Origin: Patescibacteria group bacterium | GTDB lineage: Bacteria > Patescibacteriota > Minisyncoccia > Phycocordibacterales > SBAW01 | Assembly: GCA_030916835.1 (NCBI GenBank) | Contig: JAUPWA010000041.1 | Span: 1 to 7,710 of the forward strand | Direction: 5' to 3' | DNA: 7,710 bases | Shown here: positions 1 to 4,220 of the stretch, one piece after another | Position numbering within the stretch: the stretch's first letter is position 1 | Layout of the letters: each line of letters opens with the position of its first letter | Program-made: the position numbers and the translations under genes | Notes under the pieces: model-generated | The model's database searches: none | The model's input: the letters and a program-made list of their open reading frames with translations, nothing else | Told to the model about the DNA's origin: nothing

Positions 1-1
1 G

Positions 2-826
2 ATTCCAATTTTTTTTGCGGTAGCCATAGGGTATACTGGCTTTGTCCCATTTCGAAACAGTACGTATACCATTGAATCTACTAGTAAGGAAGCTGCTGGT
101 TTGCTTCCCTTTGAAAGCCAATTTCTTGATGCCTTGGTTACCGTTGGTGGTGGCAAATTTTCTACTCAGGAGGTAAAACGAAGTCAAACAAAAGCACAAG
201 AATTGCATAAAAAATTGCAGTTGGTAGAAAAATTACTTGATATTGAAACTGCAGATACTACTCACGCGTTTGTTGTGCGGCCAGGAATTTTTGCAAATAA
301 GGTTGCAAGTGGTTTGATCGTGTTCGTTGTAATGATGTTCATCATTGTCCCTACGATCATAACGCAGGCACCACAAGCTCTTTTGCTTTTACTTGCCTTG
401 GGTGTATCAGCAGCAATAGTGTTTGGTGTGCACTATATCCCACGCCTAAACAAGCGCGGGCATATCCTCAAAGAAGAGTGGCTTGGTTTTAAGATGTATC
501 TTGAGACCGCAGAGCGCTACCGCATGCAAAATCTCACTCCTGAGACGTTCGAAAAATATTTGCCCTACGCGATGATCTTTGGTGTCGAAAAACAGTGGGC
601 CAAAGCATTTGAAACGCTCAGTATGCAGCCGCCAACGTGGTACGTAAGTTCTAACGCAGCGCTCATCTCCACAGGCGGCAGTGGGGGGTTTAGCCCAAGC
701 TCTTTTGCATCGGGCTTTAGCGCGAGCTTTGCCTCGTCGTTTGCTTCCTCAGGAGGAGGTGGTGCTTCAGGCGGCGGTGGAGGTGCTGGCGGGGGCGGGG
801 GAGGAGGTGGCGGCGGTGCAGCGTGA
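2..826 (+). CDS. DUF2207-family membrane protein, C-terminal part (5' truncated by window edge)
   Basis: The reading frame is open from base 2 with no stop, so the gene begins before the window; a TTG at 101 lies inside it and is probably not a start. Two hydrophobic segments are encoded at about 305-364 and 374-436. They are followed by a soluble stretch with the pattern EEWLGFKMYLETAER, then EKYLPYAMIFGVEKQWAKAFE, typical of the DUF2207 C-terminal domain. The protein ends in a Ser/Phe-rich linker and an almost pure Gly tail (about 690-823), also a DUF2207 hallmark. The family is a predicted bacterial membrane protein of unknown function, often coded near lemA; here an HtpX-type protease lies downstream, which fits a membrane quality-control context. 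The function itself is not known. The Nudix gene follows after about 40 bases with no terminator between, so co-transcription is likely. Confidence 0.85.
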   Translation: MPIFFAVAIGYTGFVPFRNSTYTIESTSKEAAGLLPFESQFLDALVTVGGGKFSTQEVKRSQTKAQELHKKLQLVEKLLDIETADTTHAFVVRPGIFANKVASGLIVFVVMMFIIVPTIITQAPQALLLLLALGVSAAIVFGVHYIPRLNKRGHILKEEWLGFKMYLETAERYRMQNLTPETFEKYLPYAMIFGVEKQWAKAFETLSMQPPTWYVSSNAALISTGGSGGFSPSSFASGFSASFASSFASSGGGGASGGGGGAGGGGGGGGGGAA

Positions 827-865
827 TGTTGCCCATTTAGAGGTACTCCTTTAAGCTTTGTGTAT

Positions 866-1345
866 ATGGCACAAAACGTTGCGGATAGAGATCGACATCG
901 CATTGTTGGATCGTGCATAATCTACGACCAAGGTGGACGATTCCTCGCACTCAAGCGCAGACCTGATCTAAAGGTCTATCCGGGGCTTTGGACGGTGCCG
1001 GCGGGTGGTATGGATAGAGATGATTACGCGCTCTTGCCACAAACTTCACCAGATGGTTGGGAGAATCCACTTGAGATAGCGATGCGTCGTGAAATTAAAG
1101 AAGAGTCAGGTATTGAGGTTGGTTCGCTCGAAGCACTGGGACATTTTACCTTCATACGACCAGATAATATCCCTGTGTTTGGTATGCGTTTTGCAGCACC
1201 ATACCTTTCAGGCAAAGTTACTATTGATCCTGAGGACTCGACCGAATTTGCTTGGGTATCCGTAGAAGATGTAGGGAAGTATGATTTTTTGGGTAGAATA
1301 GCAGATGAAATCCGCGACTTTAGTGAAAAATTAAAACAACGTTAA
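866..1345 (+). CDS. Nudix hydrolase with an insertion in the Nudix box
   Basis: A protein of 159 residues from ATG 866; a GTG at 860 in the same frame would add two residues, and neither start has a clear ribosome binding site. The core of the Nudix box, REIKEESGI, is present (residues about 75-83 from ATG 866) and carries the metal-binding glutamates. The N-terminal half of the box (PAGGM, about 45-49) is separated from it by an insertion of roughly 15-18 residues. The Glu expected seven residues before RE is Asn, with Glu one position earlier. Upstream is a normal Nudix beta strand (GSCIIYDQGGRFLALKRR), and the C-terminal part fits the fold (FAWVSVEDVGKYDF). Nudix enzymes hydrolyse nucleoside diphosphates linked to another moiety; the substrate here cannot be told. 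The gene is 3 bases upstream of htpX, so it is probably co-transcribed with it. Confidence 0.88.
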   Translation: MAQNVADRDRHRIVGSCIIYDQGGRFLALKRRPDLKVYPGLWTVPAGGMDRDDYALLPQTSPDGWENPLEIAMRREIKEESGIEVGSLEALGHFTFIRPDNIPVFGMRFAAPYLSGKVTIDPEDSTEFAWVSVEDVGKYDFLGRIADEIRDFSEKLKQR

Positions 1346-1348
1346 ACC

Positions 1349-2251
1349 ATGGCAACACTCTACACACATCAAACTGAAAATATATCCAAGACCTGGGCAC
1401 TCATGTTTATATTCTTTTGTATTGTCATAGCAATTGGGTGGGGTGTCTCGTACTACTATAACGATCAAGGGATTTTGTATGTCGCCGTTGTGTTTGCGAT
1501 ATTCATGAATATTTTTAGCTATTGGTTTAGCGACACTATAGCTATCTCGATGGCGGGCGCAAAGCCGGCAGAGGGCCCGCAGTATGAAGATCTCAATAAC
1601 ACAGTAGAGAACCTTGCCATTACCGCTGGGCTACCCAAGCCAAAAGTATTTGTCATCAATGATCCTGCGCCAAATGCGTTCGCTACGGGGCGCAATGCAA
1701 GCCATGCAAGCGTTGCCGTAACCACAGGGCTTCTTGGCATGATGAACAAAACCGAGCTCGAGGGTGTGCTTGCGCACGAGCTAAGCCACATTGGTAACCG
1801 CGACATGCTGGTCTCGACCGTTGCGGTGGTGCTCGTTGGGTTTATCACTATTATCGCTGATATGTTTTGGCGATCGGCACTTTTTGGTGGCAACCGAGAT
1901 CGCAGTGAGCGCCAAAACCCTGTCGTGGCGATTATTGCTGTAGCGCTCGTAATTCTTGCTCCCATCATCGCAACCCTCTTACAGCTCGCTATCTCTCGTC
2001 GCCGTGAATTTTTAGCAGACGCCTCGGGCGCACTTTTGACACGCTACCCTGAAGGCCTCGCCTCGGCGCTACGTAAAATCGGCAGTTATGCCGCTCCTAT
2101 GCGCTCGGCTAACAACGCCACCGCGCACCTCTACATCTCAAACCCCTTTGGCCCCGGCGCCACCAAGAGTTTCATCACGCGCATCTTCTCAACGCACCCA
2201 CCTGTAGAGGATCGCATTAAAGCTCTGTTGGGGGATAGAACAGTTGACTAA
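1349..2251 (+). CDS. htpX: HtpX-like M48 family membrane zinc metalloprotease
   Basis: 300 residues, the usual length for HtpX. Two N-terminal membrane segments (about 16-35 and 42-60) precede the catalytic domain. The zinc site is the HEXXH motif HELSH at 143-147, with the third ligand Glu220 in RRREFLADASG; two more hydrophobic stretches (about 154-172 and 191-213) lie between them. The substrate-side pattern NAFATGR (109-115) and the C-terminal STHPPVEDRI also match the family. HtpX is an integral-membrane protease that cleaves damaged or misfolded membrane proteins, with its active site facing the cytoplasm. ATG 1349 is 3 bases after the Nudix stop, and no Shine-Dalgarno sequence is visible, so translation may rely on coupling. 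No terminator follows; instead the last codons and stop overlap the -35 box of the next promoter. Confidence 0.95.
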   Translation: MATLYTHQTENISKTWALMFIFFCIVIAIGWGVSYYYNDQGILYVAVVFAIFMNIFSYWFSDTIAISMAGAKPAEGPQYEDLNNTVENLAITAGLPKPKVFVINDPAPNAFATGRNASHASVAVTTGLLGMMNKTELEGVLAHELSHIGNRDMLVSTVAVVLVGFITIIADMFWRSALFGGNRDRSERQNPVVAIIAVALVILAPIIATLLQLAISRRREFLADASGALLTRYPEGLASALRKIGSYAAPMRSANNATAHLYISNPFGPGATKSFITRIFSTHPPVEDRIKALLGDRTVD

Positions 2252-2272
2252 ACTGCTGATTTTCAGTATAAA
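2244..2272 (+). promoter_or_regulatory. Sigma70-type promoter embedded in the htpX 3' end
   Basis: TTGACT (2244-2249) and TATAAA (2267-2272) are separated by exactly 17 bases, each with one mismatch to consensus. The -35 box includes the last htpX codon and part of its stop. Predicted start of transcription is about 2279. It would drive the small-ORF unit that ends in the terminator at 2797-2831. Confidence 0.72.
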
Positions 2273-2279
2273 AATGAGG

Positions 2280-2318
2280 TCGCCAAACTGAGGCGATAGC
2301 ACAACAAGAGGGCTCTTG
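2280..2318 (+). promoter_or_regulatory. Two-hairpin 5' leader that may hide the ribosome binding site
   Basis: Right at the predicted +1 there is a small hairpin: TCGCC (2280-2284), a 7-base loop and GGCGA (2292-2296). Next is an inverted repeat CAAGAG/CTCTTG (2305-2310 and 2313-2318), which includes the purine-rich AGAGGG that lies 7 bases before ATG 2320. If it folds (5 bp with a GGGC loop), the ribosome binding site is paired. This is structure read from the sequence; any regulatory role is inference. Confidence 0.4.
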
Positions 2319-2319
2319 C

Positions 2320-2499
2320 ATGGCTGAAGGTTCTATGGAGGAAACAGACGCACCAAGTTCAATGAGCGTCCAACGCGGCATTGATGCGGTTGTAAAAGCT
2401 GCAGTACGTGCCGCAGCTGAAGGTCGTGCTGGCCATATGTTCTTTGGGGGTCCTGTCCCTGAGCCGCATCTGGGTACGAAGAAGCCAGCCACTCACTGA
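2320..2499 (+). CDS. Small hypothetical protein A (59 aa), unrecognised
   Basis: I do not recognise this product. The ORF starts at ATG 2320, 7 bases after a purine-rich AGAGGG, and ends at TGA 2497-2499. The N-terminal third is acidic (MAEGSMEETDAP), the middle is an Ala-rich, probably helical stretch (about 17-37, with alternating Arg/Lys/Glu), and the C-terminus is Gly/Pro-rich. There is no signal peptide and no membrane segment. It is the first ORF behind a strong promoter, which supports it being expressed. A second ORF in the +1 frame overlaps its 3' half and continues to 2770, so a frameshifted single gene of about 150 residues is an alternative. It could also be chance reading of a non-coding RNA. 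Confidence 0.45.
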   Translation: MAEGSMEETDAPSSMSVQRGIDAVVKAAVRAAAEGRAGHMFFGGPVPEPHLGTKKPATH

Positions 2500-2504
2500 A
2501 ATAT

Positions 2505-2521
2505 ATTGGCCACAGGCCAAT
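2505..2521 (+). repeat. Perfect 7-bp inverted repeat (hairpin) between the two small ORFs
   Basis: ATTGGCC (2505-2511), a 3-base loop ACA, then GGCCAAT (2515-2521). It sits between the stop of small ORF A and ATG 2528 of small ORF B, 6 bases before that start. No T-run follows, so it is not a terminator. It could be a protein-binding site or an RNA hairpin acting on ORF B translation. Confidence 0.5.
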
Positions 2522-2527
2522 TTCGTA

Positions 2528-2770
2528 ATGGGGGATTTTGTATCAATGCTCGCACTACAGACTTCCGGTGATCCAAATGGACAAACGGTTCCTAGTACCA
2601 AAGCCCATGCGCCTAAAGGAAAAAAGGGGCCGAAGAGAATGACTGCTGCAGAATATGAAAAAGCTCGTACGGCAGCTATCGCGGCGAAGGCAGCTCGGAG
2701 CAGGCTTTGGCAAGCGGCAATGGCAGATCCGTCAGCGGTACTCCCAGGTGACTGGGATCATTCCCGATAG
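2528..2770 (+). CDS. Small basic hypothetical protein B (80 aa), unrecognised
   Basis: I do not recognise this product. From ATG 2528 it gives 80 residues; the frame is open further upstream to ATG 2408, but that part overlaps ORF A in another frame. A Lys-rich segment (KGKKGPKR, 30-37) is followed by an Ala/Arg/Lys-rich stretch (about 39-66) that should form an amphipathic helix, then a short Pro/Trp-containing tail (PGDWDHSR). Codon use looks like that of a real gene. The composition resembles small basic nucleic-acid-binding or ribosome-associated proteins, but that is only a compositional impression. There is no Shine-Dalgarno site at ATG 2528; a hairpin lies just upstream. It is the last ORF before the terminator at 2797-2831. 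Confidence 0.5.
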   Translation: MGDFVSMLALQTSGDPNGQTVPSTKAHAPKGKKGPKRMTAAEYEKARTAAIAAKAARSRLWQAAMADPSAVLPGDWDHSR

Positions 2771-2796
2771 GTTCCAGTACAAAACAGGGGCAACCC

Positions 2797-2831
2797 AAGG
2801 GCGGGGTCTTCGGACCCTGCCTTTTTTCTTT
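2797..2831 (+). terminator. Intrinsic terminator with C(UUCG)G tetraloop
   Basis: The stem runs from A2797 to T2824, with a GC-rich core of nine pairs (2800-2808 with 2813-2821, one G-T wobble) around the ultrastable tetraloop TTCG (2809-2812). It is followed by TTTTTTCTTTT. This is a textbook rho-independent terminator and ends the small-ORF unit. Confidence 0.93.
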
Positions 2832-2929
2832 TCAAAAACGAGATGCTCGTGTACCGTATGATGATGTAGAAGTGTTTTCCTTCTGCAACGCAGGAGGTGT
2901 CGTAAGGCGCGTCTTAAAACTAAATACAA

Positions 2930-3014
2930 GGAGGCGTCGCATAGCGGTCTAGTGCGCAGACCTGGAAAGTCTGTGTGGGGCAACCCACCGAGAGTTCGAA
3001 TCTCTCCGCCTCCG
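2930..3014 (+). tRNA. tRNA-Ser (anticodon GGA)
   Basis: The full class II cloverleaf can be drawn. The acceptor is GGAGGCG (2930-2936) paired with CGCCTCC (3007-3013), with discriminator G3014. The anticodon stem is CAGAC (2957-2961) with GTCTG (2969-2973), and the loop holds GGA at 2964-2966. A long variable arm, GTGGGG-CAA-CCCACC type, is characteristic of tRNA-Ser. The T arm is GAGAG-TTCGAAT-CTCTC (2990-3006). It reads UCC and UCU codons. The 3' CCA is not encoded (CAA follows the discriminator), so it must be added after transcription. No convincing promoter of its own is visible. Confidence 0.97.
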
Positions 3015-3042
3015 CAAAGCAAAGAGTAAAGCGACCATGTTG

Positions 3043-3048
3043 TATAAT
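3043..3048 (+). promoter_or_regulatory. Perfect -10 box for a near-leaderless VOC-gene mRNA
   Basis: TATAAT, preceded directly by TG, lies 12 bases before ATG 3061. Transcription would start near 3055, leaving a leader of about 6 bases. No good -35 box is found 16-18 bases upstream. The in-frame ATG at 3037 would lie upstream of this -10 box, which supports ATG 3061 as the start. Confidence 0.5.
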
Positions 3049-3060
3049 GGTACAGAAAGT

Positions 3061-3489
3061 ATGACAACAATTAATCCTTACATAAATTTTAACGGGAATG
3101 CCGAGGAGGCGTTTACGTTTTATCAGTCAGTATTTGGAGGTGAGTTTTTAAAAATTGTGCGCTTTAAAGACTTGGTGAGCGCTGAATTCCCTGTTGCAGA
3201 AAATGAGGCAAATAAAATAATGCGCATTGAATTATCTATCGGCGCAAACAGGTTGATTGCTAACGATGTCCCAGAAAGTATGGGGCGAGTAAACGAAAAC
3301 GAAAATAGATCCAAGATAGCTATACGTGCTGAAAGTAAAGAGGAGGCAGACAAATTATTTAACGGACTTTCGGCGGGAGGATCAGTCGAGATGTCTATGG
3401 GAGAGAGCCCTTGGGGTACATATTTTGCAATGTTTAGAGACAAGTATGGTATTGAGTGGACGGTTGAATTCGACGCAAAAAATATCTGA
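3061..3489 (+). CDS. PhnB-like VOC superfamily protein (3-demethylubiquinone methyltransferase-like domain)
   Basis: 142 residues from ATG 3061, a usual length for this family. The N-terminus INPYINFNGNAEEAFTFY and the following SVFGGEF are the hallmark of PhnB/YjdN-type proteins of the glyoxalase/VOC superfamily. Further matches are NGLSAGGSVEMSMGESPWGTYF in the second half (split here at 109-130) and the C-terminal DKYGIEWTVEF. Such proteins form paired beta-alpha-beta-beta-beta modules that usually bind a metal, but most PhnB-like members have no proven reaction, so a specific enzyme name is not justified. An in-frame ATG at 3037 is disfavoured because it lies upstream of the likely -10 box and lacks family similarity. 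The gene is visibly richer in A+T than the genes downstream and sits right behind a tRNA gene, so it may have been acquired laterally. Confidence 0.9.
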   Translation: MTTINPYINFNGNAEEAFTFYQSVFGGEFLKIVRFKDLVSAEFPVAENEANKIMRIELSIGANRLIANDVPESMGRVNENENRSKIAIRAESKEEADKLFNGLSAGGSVEMSMGESPWGTYFAMFRDKYGIEWTVEFDAKNI

Positions 3490-3510
3490 TTTTGTCTTCA
3501 GTGTGCTCTG

Positions 3511-3539
3511 TTTACAGCCACGAGTAGTTTTGCTATAGT
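3511..3539 (+). promoter_or_regulatory. Sigma70 promoter with extended -10, upstream of a candidate small RNA
   Basis: TTTACA (3511-3516), a 17-base spacer and TATAGT (3534-3539), with TG one base before the -10 box (extended -10). Each hexamer has one mismatch to consensus. Transcription would start near 3546. No sizeable ORF follows before two terminator-like structures. Confidence 0.65.
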
Positions 3540-3585
3540 CCAGATACATGAACGCAAACCGATCACACGGCCACATGATGTCCAC

Positions 3586-3610
3586 TCGCTACACGAGGAG
3601 CGGTTTTTTT
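3586..3610 (+). terminator. Possible weak terminator (short stem, T7 run)
   Basis: The stem TCGCT/AGCGG (five pairs, one G-T wobble) with an 8-base loop is followed by seven T residues. The stem is short, so termination may be partial or conditional. The bases at 3601-3606 can alternatively pair with AAACCG at 3556-3561. Confidence 0.45.
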
Positions 3611-3645
3611 GCGTCTGTATAAACTAACACACTAAGCGCACGAAC

Positions 3646-3682
3646 AAGAAAACCCACTCCTCCTGGAGCGGGTTTTCTTTTT
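3646..3682 (+). terminator. Strong intrinsic terminator, possibly bidirectional
   Basis: AAGAAAACCC (3646-3655) pairs perfectly with GGGTTTTCTT (3670-3679). After one A-C mismatch, CTCC (3657-3660) pairs with GGAG (3665-3668) around the loop TCCT. A T-run follows (3678-3682), and the 5' arm is A-rich, so it could also act on the other strand. It isolates the HAD gene from upstream transcription. Confidence 0.88.
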
Positions 3683-3711
3683 ATCCACCCATCTATGCAT
3701 TCAAAAACACC

Positions 3712-4131
3712 ATGATTATCTTCGACTTTAACCGCACCCTATATGACCCCGAGGCGGGCGCTGCTGTGCCGGGTGCAATTGAGCTGCTCGGAGCGCTTCG
3801 CGCGCGCGGTGAGGTGCTCCACCTCGTCTCCCGCCTTGAGCCAGGCCGAGAGGATATACTCGCTTCGCTTGGGCTTGAGGATTTTTTTGAACGCGTGTCG
3901 TTTGTGCATGACAAAGAGGCTGCAATAGGTGAGAGCATGCGGGGAAGTAATGGGGCGGTGTATGTTGTTGGCGACCATTTGCACGACGAGATACGCGCAG
4001 GTAATCGGCACGGTGCAAAGACGATATGGCTGCGGCGAGGGAAGTTCGCAGAACTAAAGCCCGAGTCATTGATGGATGTGCCGTGGAGGACCATCGAACA
4101 TCTAGGTGACGTGTTGAGCAGTCTCACCTGA
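3712..4131 (+). CDS. HAD superfamily hydrolase-like protein with an altered motif I
   Basis: 139 residues with the HAD motifs in order: motif I FDFNRTLYD (nucleophile Asp5), motif II Ser40 in LVSR, motif III Lys68 in VHDKEA, and motif IV GDHLHDE (87-93). The fold is short, with only a small cap between motifs I and II. In motif I the second Asp of DxDxT, the usual general acid/base of HAD phosphatases, is Asn7, so phosphatase activity may be slow or the reaction may differ. Nucleophile, Lys and motif IV acids are intact. ATG 3712 has no Shine-Dalgarno sequence, and it begins 30 bases after the terminator ending at 3682. The ATP-grasp-like gene downstream is on the same strand with no strong terminator between, so both may be co-transcribed. 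The gene and the next one are distinctly G+C-rich. Confidence 0.85.
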   Translation: MIIFDFNRTLYDPEAGAAVPGAIELLGALRARGEVLHLVSRLEPGREDILASLGLEDFFERVSFVHDKEAAIGESMRGSNGAVYVVGDHLHDEIRAGNRHGAKTIWLRRGKFAELKPESLMDVPWRTIEHLGDVLSSLT

Positions 4132-4140
4132 TTGACGCCT

Positions 4141-4187
4141 TGCTGGTGGAGTCTAGAAGCCACCAGCACGGTGTCCATCAGGACACC
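4141..4187 (+). repeat. Pair of perfect hairpins in the leader of the ATP-grasp-like gene
   Basis: Hairpin 1: TGCTGGTGG (4141-4149), a 10-base loop, CCACCAGCA (4160-4168), nine perfect pairs. Hairpin 2: GGTGTCC (4170-4176), loop ATCA, GGACACC (4181-4187), seven perfect pairs. One base separates them. No T-run follows, so these are not ordinary terminators. They occupy most of the space between the HAD stop and the Shine-Dalgarno site at 4210-4213. Confidence 0.7.
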
Positions 4188-4220
4188 ATAGTTCTTTCAC
4201 ACGCTCTATGGAGAGTCGTC

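Larger units (their letters stand above)
3546..3682 (+). ncRNA. Candidate small RNA or attenuator leader
   Basis: A good promoter is followed not by a gene but by about 65 bases ending in a T7 run (3604-3610), then a second, stronger terminator ending at 3682. Two alternative pairings for the first terminator can be drawn: TCGCT (3586-3590) with AGCGG (3599-3603), or AAACCG (3556-3561) with CGGTTT (3601-3606). They compete for the same bases, as in attenuators. A 24-codon ORF (ATG 3548 to TAA 3620-3622) starts 2-3 bases after the predicted +1 and spans the first terminator; it could be a leader peptide or chance. The sequence does not match tmRNA, SRP RNA or RNase P motifs that I know. Existence of the RNA is inference from promoter plus terminators. 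Confidence 0.4.

Noticed and set aside
565..918. Minus-strand Pro-rich ORF opposite the DUF2207 tail
   Set aside because: The proline runs are the complement of the Gly-rich tail codons; the plus-strand frame has the family match.
2279..2831. The small-ORF unit as RNase P RNA or tmRNA
   Set aside because: A GAGGAAA-like stretch near 2336 recalls RNase P, but the rest of the conserved core is missing, and there is no tRNA-like 3' end or tmRNA start sequence.
2787..2987. 11-base direct repeat GGGGCAACCCA at 2787-2797 and in the tRNA-Ser variable arm at 2977-2987
   Set aside because: No other part of the tRNA is repeated upstream (no T arm or acceptor), so this is not an attachment site or tRNA remnant; chance is likely.
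2732..3070. Minus-strand ORF of 112 codons containing GGGEIRTLGGLPHT
   Set aside because: This is the well-known false protein produced by translating across a tRNA-Ser gene; the tRNA cloverleaf explains the bases fully.
3728..4178. Several minus-strand ORFs opposite the HAD gene
   Set aside because: They are products of high G+C content in the antisense frames; only the plus-strand frame carries ordered HAD motifs.
4140..4220. TTG 4140 as the start of the ATP-grasp-like protein (27 extra residues)
   Set aside because: The stretch is occupied by two perfect hairpins, and ATG 4221 has a well-spaced GGAG site.
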